From JAGQVA01 sp041391725 (GTDB taxonomy: Bacteria > Bacteroidota > Bacteroidia > J057): DNA of 64,000 bases. The DNA lies in NCBI GenBank assembly GCA_041391725.1, contig JAWKNL010000031.1:3048-67047 (forward strand), in the 5' to 3' direction. Position 1 is the stretch's first letter, and the number at the start of each line of letters is the position of its first letter. Positions 14,834 to 23,933 of this stretch are shown one piece after another. A program made the translations under genes and the position numbers. The notes beneath the pieces are model-generated. The model did not search any database, was not told where the DNA came from, and was given only the letters and a program-made list of their open reading frames with translations.

Positions 14834-16075
14834 ATGTGCAGACTTCTTATAGTTACCATTCTCTTCCTCGCCAGGTTTACTACCACAGCAGGAACCCTCA
14901 TTGTATGCCCTTCCGGATGCGCTTTCTCCGTTATAACTGAGGCAGTACAAGCAGCGAGCGATGGAGACACGATTTTGGTGCGCAGTGGTCTGTATCAGGA
15001 AGGGAATATCATTATCAACAAACCCCTCATTGTTATTGGCGAAAACCAGCCGGTACTTGACGGAAACAATAATTCCGAAATACTTACCCTGCTGGCGGAT
15101 CATGTGGTGGTACAGGGATTTGTGATTCGGAATGTGGGTACAAGCTATGTAGAAGACCGGGCCGGCATCCGGATCAAAAATGCACGGAACTTTACCATCA
15201 CAAATAACCGGCTGGAAAATACATTTTTTGGAATTTATGCTGAACATGCACAAGATGGAATCATCTCCGGCAATATCGTCACCGGGGAAGCCAGGGAAGA
15301 AATGTCTTCGGGAAATGGCATCCATCTATGGTATTGCAAACAGGTGGAAGTAAACCGCAATCAGGTTACCGGGCACCGCGACGGGATATATTTTGAGTTT
15401 GTCGATCATAGTATTGTCAGAGAAAATCTCAGCCATCAGAATCTCCGTTATGGGCTGCATTTTATGTTTTCCAATGATGATACGTATGAAGGCAATACTT
15501 TTATGAGCAATGGGGCAGGCGTCGCCGTAATGTATTCCCGGAATATACGGATGCTGGAAAATACCTTTCGCAACAACTGGGGCGCAGCCGCCTATGGCCT
15601 GCTGCTGAAAGAAATTTATGACGGAGACATTTCCTGCAACCGCTTTGAGTCCAATACGCTGGGGATTTATGTGGAAGGTTCTTCCAGAATTCACTATCTG
15701 CACAACGAATTTCGGGAAAACGGCTGGGCGATGAAAATCCGCGGAGGCTGCGCTGCCAATTATATCTGCTACAACAACTTTATCGCCAACACTTTTGACC
15801 TGGCTGTTCAGGCTAAAATGAGCGAAAACGGGCTTTCAGAAAACTACTGGAGCGAATACAATGGTTACGACCTTGACCGGGATGGCTTTGGAGATATACC
15901 ATTCCGCCCCGTCAGGTTGTTTTGTTTTATTACCGAACGCACGCCCGAAGCCATTGTATTGCTGCGAAGCCTGTTTGTGGATCTTGTCAATTTTGCCGAA
16001 AAAATCAGCCCTGTATTCACCCCCGCCGATGTATTTGATTCTCAGCCATTGATGCAGCCGCTGATACTATCATAA
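14834..16075 (+). CDS. nosD: NosD periplasmic maturation factor
   Basis: 413 residues: a signal peptide followed by a CASH-type right-handed beta-helix (repeats such as NFTITNNRLENTFFGIYAEH, DGIYFEFVDHSIVRENLS, LRYGLHFMFSNDDTYEGNTF). The closing part, NYWSEYNGYDLDRDGFGDIP, is diagnostic of NosD. It works with the NosFY transporter to deliver copper and sulfur to NosZ. It lies in the operon between nosL and nosF. Confidence 0.93.
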   Translation: MCRLLIVTILFLARFTTTAGTLIVCPSGCAFSVITEAVQAASDGDTILVRSGLYQEGNIIINKPLIVIGENQPVLDGNNNSEILTLLADHVVVQGFVIRNVGTSYVEDRAGIRIKNARNFTITNNRLENTFFGIYAEHAQDGIISGNIVTGEAREEMSSGNGIHLWYCKQVEVNRNQVTGHRDGIYFEFVDHSIVRENLSHQNLRYGLHFMFSNDDTYEGNTFMSNGAGVAVMYSRNIRMLENTFRNNWGAAAYGLLLKEIYDGDISCNRFESNTLGIYVEGSSRIHYLHNEFRENGWAMKIRGGCAANYICYNNFIANTFDLAVQAKMSENGLSENYWSEYNGYDLDRDGFGDIPFRPVRLFCFITERTPEAIVLLRSLFVDLVNFAEKISPVFTPADVFDSQPLMQPLILS

Positions 16076-16099
16076 CCTCTTTTACCTTATCTCAGGACA

Positions 16100-16831
16100 A
16101 TGATTTCCATACAAAATCTACATAAAACTTTTGGTAAAAACACGGTGCTGAAATCGGTCAGCCTCAGCCTTACTCAGCCTGGTATATTTGCTATTCTCGG
16201 CCCCAATGGATCAGGCAAAACCACCCTGATCAAAAGCATACTGGGAATGGTGATTCCCGATAAGGGGAAGATCATTTTTAATGGAACCAACATCTATCGC
16301 CAGTGGAATTATCGGGATGAGATCGATTATCTGCCGCAGATTGCCAGATTCCCCGAAAACCTTACCGTGCAAGAGGTGATTGAAATGGTTAAAAAACTGC
16401 GCCCACGCCCTGCACGTGATCTGGCCCTGATCCAAAACTTCGGACTGGAACCTTTTCTGTCCCGGCGGTTGGGCAACCTTTCGGGAGGAACCCGCCAAAA
16501 GGTCAATCTCGTACTGGCTTTTATGTACGACAGTCCATGCCTGATTCTCGATGAGCCCACTTCCGGTCTCGACCCCGTGGCTATGATGAAATTAAAACAA
16601 ATGATAAATCAGGAAAAAGAGAAAGGCAAAACCATCCTCATCACTTCGCACATCATGGGTTTTGTGGAAGAAATTGCCGATGAAATTGTTTTTCTCCTTG
16701 AAGGCGATATCTGCTTTCGCGGTACGCCTGAAGACTTAAGGCAAAGATACGGTGCGGAGGACATTGAAAGTGCCATCGCAGCATTACTATTGTCAGACTC
16801 AACAACCCCACAATTATGTATAAAATATTGA
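16100..16831 (+). CDS. nosF: NosF ABC transporter ATPase
   Basis: 243 residues with a complete ABC ATPase: Walker A GPNGSGKTT (~35-43), signature LSGGTRQK (~129), Walker B CLILDEPTSGLDP (~148-160) and switch His in ITSHIM. As NosF it powers the NosDFY complex needed for Cu-Z assembly. It begins 24 bp after nosD and its end overlaps the nosY start by 16 bp, implying coupled translation. Confidence 0.93.
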   Translation: MISIQNLHKTFGKNTVLKSVSLSLTQPGIFAILGPNGSGKTTLIKSILGMVIPDKGKIIFNGTNIYRQWNYRDEIDYLPQIARFPENLTVQEVIEMVKKLRPRPARDLALIQNFGLEPFLSRRLGNLSGGTRQKVNLVLAFMYDSPCLILDEPTSGLDPVAMMKLKQMINQEKEKGKTILITSHIMGFVEEIADEIVFLLEGDICFRGTPEDLRQRYGAEDIESAIAALLLSDSTTPQLCIKY

Positions 16832-17598
16832 CATTCAGCTTTTTCGATCTGATTCGCAGCCGATGGCTGTTTATCTATTGTGGTTTTTATCTGGTTTTGG
16901 CTACCGGGCTGTTTCTGATTAGCAGTGCCCCTTCAAAAGTCATCATTAGTCTGATGAACATCGTGCTGCTGCTCGTGCCGCTGATTGCCACCCTGTTTGG
17001 GGTGATGTATTATTACAACTCGCGGGAGTTTTGCGAATTGCTGCTTGCACAGCCCGTCAGGCGCACCCATATTTTTCTGGGGCAATATATGGGCATTGCG
17101 ATTTCCCTGTCGCTGAGTCTGGTCGCTGGCCTGGGCATTCCATTTTTGTTTTATGGGTTGATAGGTTCGGGGGAAATGGGCAATTACCTTACCCTGGTTT
17201 TGGCGGGCGTATTCCTGTCATTTATTTTCTCAGGGCTGGCATTTCTGGTTGCATTGCGGTTTGAAAACCGGATTAAAGGGTTTGGAGTGGCGATTTTGGT
17301 ATGGTTGTTTTTTTCCGTTATCTACGACGGGATTTTACTGATAACCATGTCAGTCTTTAGTGATTATCCGCTGGAAAAGTTTGCGCTGGCGGCCTCCGTT
17401 TTTAATCCGGTGGATCTTTCGCGCATCCTCATCCTGATGAAACTGGACATTTCGGCCCTGATGGGACTGACAGGTGCAATATTTAAAAATATATTAGGCT
17501 CAGGCCCCGGATTTTGGGCCGCATGGGTTAGTCTGGTTTTGTGGATGGCGATCCCATTGACGGGGATTCGCAGGGTATCGCTCCGAAAGGATTTTTAA
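16816..17598 (+). CDS. nosY: NosY ABC transporter permease
   Basis: 260 residues with six hydrophobic segments and the ABC-2-type permease pattern, including LLLAQPVRRTHIFLGQYMG after the second helix. It is the membrane partner of NosF and last gene of the nos operon. It converges with a cytochrome c gene 6 bp beyond its stop. No terminator hairpin is visible in that gap. Confidence 0.9.
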   Translation: MYKILTFSFFDLIRSRWLFIYCGFYLVLATGLFLISSAPSKVIISLMNIVLLLVPLIATLFGVMYYYNSREFCELLLAQPVRRTHIFLGQYMGIAISLSLSLVAGLGIPFLFYGLIGSGEMGNYLTLVLAGVFLSFIFSGLAFLVALRFENRIKGFGVAILVWLFFSVIYDGILLITMSVFSDYPLEKFALAASVFNPVDLSRILILMKLDISALMGLTGAIFKNILGSGPGFWAAWVSLVLWMAIPLTGIRRVSLRKDF

Positions 17599-17604
17599 CA
17601 GTAT

Positions 17605-18000
17605 TTATTCCTTTATACTTTTCACCAGTTCTGGCGTAATCATCTTCTTTGACTTATTGCCCCAGCTATTCAGAATATAGTTCATCACATCTGCGATTTC
17701 CTGATCGCTGAGTCCCATCTCAGCCATATAGTTGTTGTACTTCACACCGTTGACCACAATTTCTCCGCTGAGGCCATACTTTATGCCCCGGGCTGCCCGC
17801 TTAGGGTCAGCCATGAGATAATCCGATTTGGCCAGAGGGGGAAATGCCCCCTGAATTCCTTCGCCGTTGGCCTGATGGCATGCAATACAGTAATTTTCAA
17901 AAACGGTTTTACCTCTTTGTTTACTCTTATCCCATTCCCCGGATGCAGAAAAGAGCCCGGAAACAAAAAAAGATATAACCAGAATTATTCCTGCTTTCAT
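17605..18000 (-). CDS. Periplasmic monohaem cytochrome c
   Basis: 131 residues: signal peptide (cleavage near SASGEW), then a class I cytochrome c domain with haem motif CIACH (about 38-42), HQANGEGIQGAFPPLAKSDY and the terminal DVMNYILNSWGN helix. It lies 18 bp downstream of the sugar dehydrogenase gene in the same direction. It is the obvious electron acceptor for that enzyme. Given its convergence with nosY, feeding electrons toward NosZ is possible but unproven. Confidence 0.88.
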   Translation of the reverse strand: MKAGIILVISFFVSGLFSASGEWDKSKQRGKTVFENYCIACHQANGEGIQGAFPPLAKSDYLMADPKRAARGIKYGLSGEIVVNGVKYNNYMAEMGLSDQEIADVMNYILNSWGNKSKKMITPELVKSIKE

Positions 18001-18018
18001 TGTTTAGTTTTTATCTGT

Positions 18019-19158
18019 TTACTCAGGAATCAGTCTTACAATCATGCCCGGCCCTTCAATACCCAGATAAATATATCCATCGGGAGCCTGGCGTACCACC
18101 CGTACCCTTCCGATGTTTTCCAGTAATTTCTCCTTTGCTACGACTTTATCGCCCTCCAGTTGCACCCGCTCCAGATAACGGAAGCTCATAGAGCCTACGA
18201 GGATATTATTTTTCCACCCGGGGTATTTGTCGCTGGTGACAAAATCCATACCGCAGGGCGCGATAGAAGGTCTCCAGAAAATCACCGGCTGCTCCATTCC
18301 TTCCTTCACAGTGTCTTTGGTAATAATGGTTCCGTCGTAGTTGATGCCATACGTAATGGTAGGCCAGCCGTAGTTATTGCCTTTGCGGATAATATTGAGT
18401 TCGTCACCGCCGCGGGGGCCGTGTTCGGTTTCCCAGATTTCTCCGGTCATGGGATTGAGGGTAAGTCCCTGTGGATTGCGGTGGCCCCAGGAAAAAGTTT
18501 CGGGAGAAGCACCGGGCACACCTACGAAGGGGTTATCGGGAGGAATAGTACCATCATCATTGAGGCGGTAAATTTTGCCTCTGTAATTGGTCAGGTCCTG
18601 TACAAAGTCAGTTCCTCCACGGTCTCCGACAGAGAGATATACATATCCGTTGTTGTCAAATTCAATTCTTCCGCCGTAGTGGTGATTGGTTTCATAGTCA
18701 GGTTTTGCGCGGAAAATAACCTCCTTATCGACCAGGGTATGGTCTTTGAGACGTGCGCGCATAAAAGCGGTATTGGAACCGGAACCACTTTCGGCGGGGG
18801 CAGCATAGGAGAGATAAATCCAGCCATTTTCGGCGTAGTTGGGGTGGAGTTCGAGGTCAAAAAGGCCGCCCTGACCTTTGGCATTCACTTCGGGAACCCC
18901 TGCGATGGGTTTGGGGTCGAGTTTTCCTTCATGAATGACAAAAAGGTCTCCTTTTCTTTCTGTAAAAAGGATATCGCCATTGGGCAGAAAAGCCAATCCC
19001 CAGGGAACTTTAAGGCCGGAGAGTACAGTATCTACCCGAAAGCTGATGCCTTCAGATTCGATGGTGCGGGGCGCCTGTATGGGGCCGGTAGGTTTACAAT
19101 CAGAAAACAGCGCAACAAACGATGCCAGCGCCAGATAAAAAACAGATAGCTTCAGCAT
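18019..19158 (-). CDS. PQQ-dependent soluble aldose/sorbosone dehydrogenase
   Basis: 379 residues. An exported N-terminus (a Cys at 21 after a hydrophobic run, though Asp at -1 makes the lipobox poor) is followed by the six-bladed propeller of soluble aldose sugar dehydrogenases. Motifs are LKVPWGLAFLPNGDILFTER, GQGGLFDLELHPNY, HHYGGRIEFDNNGYVYLSVG, FSWGHRNPQGLTLNP and ETEHGPRGGDELN, which include the PQQ/calcium-binding residues. It oxidises sugars in the periplasm and passes electrons to the cytochrome c encoded next. Relatives recur in the giant fusions at 59-64 kb. Confidence 0.88.
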   Translation of the reverse strand: MLKLSVFYLALASFVALFSDCKPTGPIQAPRTIESEGISFRVDTVLSGLKVPWGLAFLPNGDILFTERKGDLFVIHEGKLDPKPIAGVPEVNAKGQGGLFDLELHPNYAENGWIYLSYAAPAESGSGSNTAFMRARLKDHTLVDKEVIFRAKPDYETNHHYGGRIEFDNNGYVYLSVGDRGGTDFVQDLTNYRGKIYRLNDDGTIPPDNPFVGVPGASPETFSWGHRNPQGLTLNPMTGEIWETEHGPRGGDELNIIRKGNNYGWPTITYGINYDGTIITKDTVKEGMEQPVIFWRPSIAPCGMDFVTSDKYPGWKNNILVGSMSFRYLERVQLEGDKVVAKEKLLENIGRVRVVRQAPDGYIYLGIEGPGMIVRLIPE

Positions 19159-19246
19159 TACCGGTAAATTTTTCCCTAAAATTACAAAAGGATTTGGAAG
19201 GAATGTTGAAGTGGGGGAAATCAGACCTAAATATTTTTGACATACC

Positions 19247-19912
19247 TTACTGTTTCAGGTAAGTATAGGGCCAGTCCTCCCAATGGGTAACTAATCCTGC
19301 CTTTACCGGATTATTGAGCACATACAAAATATGATGTTCAAGCTCCTCTTCGTTTCGAATTATATGGTCATAACTTTCTTTTTGCCAAAAGTAGTTTCCT
19401 GTTCTTCCCAGTAAGACATTTGCTTGCCGGGCAGTAAACTGTTTATGTGATTTCATTACTACGTGCAATACTGGTTGGATTTCGCGAATAATCAAATGCA
19501 CATGATTGGGCATTATGCAATATGCCAGAATTTCACAGGACTTCATTTGCGACTCCATAAAATGTAATGAATCGCGGACTATTTCAGCCACATTAGCTTG
19601 TTGAAGCCACGTCGGGCCATATATAGCTTTGTCAAGCAGATTTTCTATTTGATCAAAAAACTCTTCATGAATCAGCCGTTTCTCAAAATAGAGTTCAGCG
19701 ATCATCTCTGGCGGGACTCCATCTGGAAACTTCTCGTAAAGGGTACGCTCCAGTTTTATATAATCATCCAGAATCCGATCTCTTTTCTCCTGAATTTCAA
19801 TAAGGCTTTTTCGGGGTAAAGTACCAAAGAGTCTGTAAACCACATGAAATGAAACTCCTTCCGGTTGCCAATGTGGTAGATTACGTTTATAAAATCTAGG
19901 ATATTCCATCAT
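19247..19912 (-). CDS. REP-associated tyrosine transposase (RAYT, IS200-like domain)
   Basis: 221 residues of the Y1 transposase fold: HUH motif MPNHVHLII (~127-135) and the catalytic tyrosine in FWQKESYDHIIRNEEEL (~175-190). A charged helical insertion (residues ~40-95) separates the first strand from the core. RAYTs cut and join single-stranded REP palindromes and are single-copy domesticated genes rather than insertion sequences. A dense REP-like array begins 8 bp upstream of its start, which fixes the identity. Confidence 0.92.
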   Translation of the reverse strand: MMEYPRFYKRNLPHWQPEGVSFHVVYRLFGTLPRKSLIEIQEKRDRILDDYIKLERTLYEKFPDGVPPEMIAELYFEKRLIHEEFFDQIENLLDKAIYGPTWLQQANVAEIVRDSLHFMESQMKSCEILAYCIMPNHVHLIIREIQPVLHVVMKSHKQFTARQANVLLGRTGNYFWQKESYDHIIRNEEELEHHILYVLNNPVKAGLVTHWEDWPYTYLKQ

Positions 19913-19920
19913 AACATTAA

Positions 19921-20179
19921 CGCCGACCTCCGAGTCGGCACTCTTTGTACCGCCGACCTCCGAGTCGGCACCTTTTGTATCGCCGACCTCCGAGTCGGCA
20001 CTCTTTGTACCGCCGACCTCCGAGTCGGAACTAAGGATTACAGCTTGCTTTGCTCCACCCGACTCGGAGGTCGGGGTTACAACTTGCTTTGCTCCGAGTC
20101 GGCACTCTTTGTACCGCCGACCTCCGAGTCGGAACTAAGGATTACAGCTTCATTTGTTCTACCCGACTCGGAGGTCGGG
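19921..20179. repeat. REP-like palindrome array associated with RAYT gene
   Basis: Four head-to-tail 30-bp units start at 19921, 19951, 19981 and 20011, each carrying GCCGACCTCCGAGTCGG (6-bp arms GCCGAC/GTCGGC around CTCCGA). Inverted copies follow at 20058-20075 and 20162-20179, a partial one at 20091-20104, and another direct copy at 20116-20132. Spacers alternate between CACTCTTTGTAC-like and AACTAAGGATTACAGCTT-like words, giving BIME-like mosaics. Nothing else is seen in the interval 19913-20190. Confidence 0.92.
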
Positions 20180-20189
20180 GTTACTGACT

Positions 20190-20217
20190 GCGAAAACAGC
20201 CGCCCCAAAGGGACGGC
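20190..20217 (-). terminator. Rho-independent terminator of the collagen-motif lipoprotein gene
   Basis: On the minus strand GCCGUCCC - UUU - GGGGCGGC forms an 8-bp stem with one G-U pair, followed by UGUUUUCGC. It sits 30 bp beyond the stop codon at 20247. Confidence 0.7.
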
Positions 20218-20246
20218 CGTAAGGTGATATATGGCAAAGGTAAAAA

Positions 20247-20792
20247 TTAGCGGTAAATCTGATGGCTTTCGTCGAGTCCCAGCATCGCTGCAACTTCTTC
20301 GTAGTTGCGATAGTCCACTTCCGTTTTGCCTACCGGCGTACCTGAGGCGATGACGATACGAAAAGTACCATTCCATGCGCTGGCATTTCGGTCGGTGGCT
20401 TTGCTCTGTAAGCCGACAAATTCCAGATCGTAAATGAAGTCAAGTTTTTCCATATAACTCGGACTGTGGGAAATGACGGTATAAGGCAGCGCAAACCACG
20501 GAGACTGATTATCGGGACGATAATAGACCAGTACCAGTCCGGAGTTGAAGATATCAGCGGTGATTTCGGGAACATCCAGATCTGCGGCGAGAAAATAATC
20601 GTCTGCGCCGGGAGTTCCTACGTCGTACCAGTTGTTTTCAAACACATCGTAGTTGATGCTGATAACATTGGCGTTTCCGTCGCGTCCGGGAGGGCCCTGG
20701 GGTCCATCTACTCTGACACAAGACGAGGTAATAATTGCCGTAGCAAAAAAAACAAGAGCTTTGAGGGTTGTATGAAAGGACAGATTTTTCAT
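20247..20792 (-). CDS. Lipoprotein with short collagen-like segment, unknown function
   Basis: 181 residues from the ATG at 20792; the frame is open further but that ATG starts a good lipoprotein signal (Cys25 in IITSSCVRVDG). A short collagen-type run GPQGPPGRDGNANV follows, then a beta-rich domain of ~140 residues. This layout is common in surface lipoproteins of the Bacteroidota. No function is assigned. A rho-independent terminator lies downstream. Confidence 0.65.
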   Translation of the reverse strand: MKNLSFHTTLKALVFFATAIITSSCVRVDGPQGPPGRDGNANVISINYDVFENNWYDVGTPGADDYFLAADLDVPEITADIFNSGLVLVYYRPDNQSPWFALPYTVISHSPSYMEKLDFIYDLEFVGLQSKATDRNASAWNGTFRIVIASGTPVGKTEVDYRNYEEVAAMLGLDESHQIYR

Positions 20793-20916
20793 GACTTTGA
20801 GGTTTAGGTGATTGATTCTTTCTTCCTGATACGCCCTCAAAGTACGGAGGTTAGCCTGTAGTTAACATGCGTGTCGGTATGGCAGCAGAATGAGAAAAAC
20901 TGCTTAATATCTGCGT

Positions 20917-21618
20917 CTAGCGGGTTTTATCTGGTTTCCTGAAATCGGGTCTCCAGAAAAGACCAGTCTGTATCCTTTGGTTAATGTCGCCATTTCCTGT
21001 GCTGTACTGATATGCCACCTGAAGCGAAGCAGATTGATTCAACTGATAACTCAATCCACCTGAAATACGGTTCAGACTCAGTACAAGCGCTGGTACATTA
21101 ACAAACACTTCATCAAAGCCCGTCAGAGACCAGGTACCTGGCTGAACTTCCTGATGGTTTAGCGGAATAGAAAATAAAATCAGGTAGCGAACTCTGAAGG
21201 CAAACCGAATATCTTCCTGTCGCTTTATCCAACGTTCTTCAAACCGGTATCTGTGCGAAATGCGCAGTCTCCCAAAGTTATTGCGAAGCCGGGCATCCTG
21301 CCATAAACGCAGTTCGTTGCTCGAAAGATCATTGCTGTCATTTTCGAAAGGAACTGAGCGAATATACCCTGCACCTGCGGTAAACATACTGCCATCTGAG
21401 AGGTGATAATTCATACCGATGCGGGTAATAAACTGGCTAAAATGTCCTAATGCTTCATAATTCACTTCCTGCACATCTGCATGAATGCTCCACGCATCGG
21501 AAACCCGTAATTGCCCTACCAGCATATAGGAAAAGTTCAACTGATTTTCACTGCTTTGGGCGGACAGATTTTTGTACGATGCGACCAGAAAAACCATTAA
21601 TACCAGTTGTTTACGCAT
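20917..21618 (-). CDS. DUF2490-type outer-membrane beta-barrel protein
   Basis: 233 residues: signal peptide (cleavage near NLSAQ) and alternating amphipathic strands throughout, with ELRLWQDARLRNNFGRLRIS, HRYRFEERWI and FRVRYLILFSIPL, which match the DUF2490 family of small outer-membrane barrels. No function is established for the family. It diverges from the lyase gene at 21693 with 74 bp between them. Confidence 0.7.
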   Translation of the reverse strand: MRKQLVLMVFLVASYKNLSAQSSENQLNFSYMLVGQLRVSDAWSIHADVQEVNYEALGHFSQFITRIGMNYHLSDGSMFTAGAGYIRSVPFENDSNDLSSNELRLWQDARLRNNFGRLRISHRYRFEERWIKRQEDIRFAFRVRYLILFSIPLNHQEVQPGTWSLTGFDEVFVNVPALVLSLNRISGGLSYQLNQSASLQVAYQYSTGNGDINQRIQTGLFWRPDFRKPDKTR

Positions 21619-21692
21619 GGAGGGTAATCATAAGAAATCGTTTGGAAGGCAGAAATGACGGGAAAAATAGTGAATTATTGATATATTTCGAT

Positions 21693-23933
21693 ATGCCTCT
21701 GCAATCCTTATCCCTCCTTTCCCTTCTGGTGCTCCTGCTGCTCTCCTGTCAGGACTCAAAGCCGAAACATCCATATATTTTTGTAAATAATAAGGAATAC
21801 CCTTCCCTTCAGGAAAAATCACAGATCTGGCCCTGGTCTTCCATGAAACGCAAGGCTGACAGTCTGTTTCAGGCATCACAATTTACCGGTGAGGAGGATT
21901 ACTTCGAATTGTGCTCCGTCACCATTCCCGTCATCGCCAGTACGGCAGGACTCCTGTATATTCTCGACCCCTCAAACAGCGACATATACCGGGCAAAAGT
22001 AGAAGATGATCTTGCCAAAGCCTGGAAGATCGTTCATGCTGTCCGCGATACGATGACAAACGGCCACGGATCAAGTGTTCCGCCCTCCCATGCTGCCTTT
22101 TATACCTATCTTGTACTGGACATCATGCATGACAAACTCAACCCGGAAATTAGGAAAAAGATAGAATCGCATTGCGCGTTCATTGCAGACCGACATTTGC
22201 CCAAATGGAATGCCTCAGAATACGCTATAAAAGCCATGAAGGAGCTTTACCACCATGGAAAAACACCTGAATTTGAAAGGTTAAAAGATTTGTACCGAAA
22301 CCATATTCTCAGCCTTACCTCTTCGGATGGCGTTTATACTACAGGCCCCGGGTATGCCTTCAGCAGATTGTATATGGATCAGCGCATCCAGAAGAAGATA
22401 TTTATGGATGTATGCGAATATCAGGGATATCATGAGTTTTACAGCGATACGACTTTTCAGCACCTCTATGAATGGGTATTCGGATACATTCATACGCCTT
22501 TCAACCGGTCCTATACCTTTGGTGATACACCACCGAGAAAGACGTTTGAGGAATGGTCGGTTGCCGCACTTCGTGTCCACAGGTTTTCTGCTCTGGCACA
22601 GCAACATGCCCGATGGTTTCTCGGGCCATATACAGAAACCTCCGTTAAAGGTGATCTGATTCACTATCTGCTGTACGACAGTCTCCCTCAGGCTGCCACC
22701 CCTCCCCTGACCCGAACTTTTGCCAATGGCGGCGCCTGGCTCATTCAGCAACCTGCTACAACTGATGCCTTCGCAGGCGCCATCTGGAATATCAAAACCA
22801 CTAAAGAGAATCACAACCACCGCGATGTAAACGCTATCCATATTGCCGCATATGGGGAGCATATTCTCCGGAATTCCGGTTATAATGAATGGCAGGGGCC
22901 TGATCCCGAACGGTGGCAGTTTCTCCACGAAATGAGCGAATCTTCCAATACCGTTTCCATTGACAGCGTCAACCATCAGTATTCCCACGGCGGGGGAATT
23001 ACAAGCTCTCTTTCGGGCGAAAACCTGGCCTGGGCCAGTGGAAGTTCAGGCGAAGCCCTGACAAACGGCCACCATCAACGAAATTTTTTCCTTATACAGC
23101 CACAACCAAATACTGCTGGTTATTTTGCGCTGATTGATGAGGTCAGATCTCAAAATCCAGAGCGCAAGGTGAATATTACATTCCACCCCAACTCAGCCTC
23201 TCTTCCCCGAATAAGTTCAAACGGAAAAATATTTACCTGGCCGGTTGAGGGCTGCAACTATAGTGGGAAACCGGTAGAAGTAACCATTGCCACGGTAGCC
23301 AGCGCTATCAGCCACCAGATCAAAACCGGTTATCTCGGTTCAGTCAGCGCCTACCAGTTTCCCTATACAGAACCACTTACCCAGGCATGTGGCGAGTTTG
23401 AAGGCAAATACCTCTATTCCACTTACCCCACTGACGACCATGGTATTACAAAGGTTATTACGCTGATTTTCCCGCACCCTGCATTAGACCCGATTCCCCG
23501 GATTTCTACCCATAATACGACGGCTGTGATTGACCACGGAGACGGAATTGCCGATTATATTCTTGGGCCGACAGCAAACGATATGGTTCAATGGGAAGGC
23601 AGATATTTTCAGGGGAAATGGATTTTTTTCAGGGAAATGGAGGGAAATCTCAGTTTCTGGATGGCGGAGGAAGCCGTAAAATTTCAATCAGGGGAATGGG
23701 GATTTGAATCTGACAAACCAGTCACTATTTTTATGGAAAATGATCAGCTTACGATAATTTCACCCGGAACACAGATAAAAATCCGCTATCCGGGATTTCA
23801 TGAATTTTTGCAACAAGAAGGTAAATCTCTAACTCATACATCAGGGGATGGTTGGATGAAAGTATATGCGGAGAAAGGAAAAAATTTATTTAGAATTGTC
23901 CCGGTTATCCCTGATAACGCCGCCCGCAAATGA
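21693..23933 (+). CDS. Heparinase II/III-type polysaccharide lyase, lipoprotein
   Basis: 746 residues from the ATG at 21693, where a lipoprotein signal begins (MPLQSL...LLLLSC, Cys19). The N-terminal half is an alpha/alpha toroid and the C-terminal half a beta-sandwich. The linking motif ENHNHRDVNAIHIAAYGEHI followed by LRNSGYNEWQG is the heparinase II/III signature, with the catalytic/metal His residues. Such lyases cleave uronic-acid polysaccharides by beta-elimination. The stop overlaps the start of a sulfatase gene (ATGA), pointing to a sulfated polyuronate substrate. The exact PL family cannot be fixed by eye. Confidence 0.82.
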   Translation: MPLQSLSLLSLLVLLLLSCQDSKPKHPYIFVNNKEYPSLQEKSQIWPWSSMKRKADSLFQASQFTGEEDYFELCSVTIPVIASTAGLLYILDPSNSDIYRAKVEDDLAKAWKIVHAVRDTMTNGHGSSVPPSHAAFYTYLVLDIMHDKLNPEIRKKIESHCAFIADRHLPKWNASEYAIKAMKELYHHGKTPEFERLKDLYRNHILSLTSSDGVYTTGPGYAFSRLYMDQRIQKKIFMDVCEYQGYHEFYSDTTFQHLYEWVFGYIHTPFNRSYTFGDTPPRKTFEEWSVAALRVHRFSALAQQHARWFLGPYTETSVKGDLIHYLLYDSLPQAATPPLTRTFANGGAWLIQQPATTDAFAGAIWNIKTTKENHNHRDVNAIHIAAYGEHILRNSGYNEWQGPDPERWQFLHEMSESSNTVSIDSVNHQYSHGGGITSSLSGENLAWASGSSGEALTNGHHQRNFFLIQPQPNTAGYFALIDEVRSQNPERKVNITFHPNSASLPRISSNGKIFTWPVEGCNYSGKPVEVTIATVASAISHQIKTGYLGSVSAYQFPYTEPLTQACGEFEGKYLYSTYPTDDHGITKVITLIFPHPALDPIPRISTHNTTAVIDHGDGIADYILGPTANDMVQWEGRYFQGKWIFFREMEGNLSFWMAEEAVKFQSGEWGFESDKPVTIFMENDQLTIISPGTQIKIRYPGFHEFLQQEGKSLTHTSGDGWMKVYAEKGKNLFRIVPVIPDNAARK

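Noticed and set aside
18160..19149. 329-codon ORF on the strand opposite the sugar dehydrogenase
   Set aside because: It is an antisense shadow; the opposite strand encodes a complete, motif-bearing enzyme.
19247..19912. Complete IS200/IS605 insertion sequence
   Set aside because: There are no subterminal IS hairpins, tnpB or omega RNA; the protein and adjacent REP array fit a RAYT.
19921..20179. CRISPR array
   Set aside because: The 30-bp units are head-to-tail with no unique spacers, appear in both orientations and sit beside a RAYT gene, so REP elements explain them.
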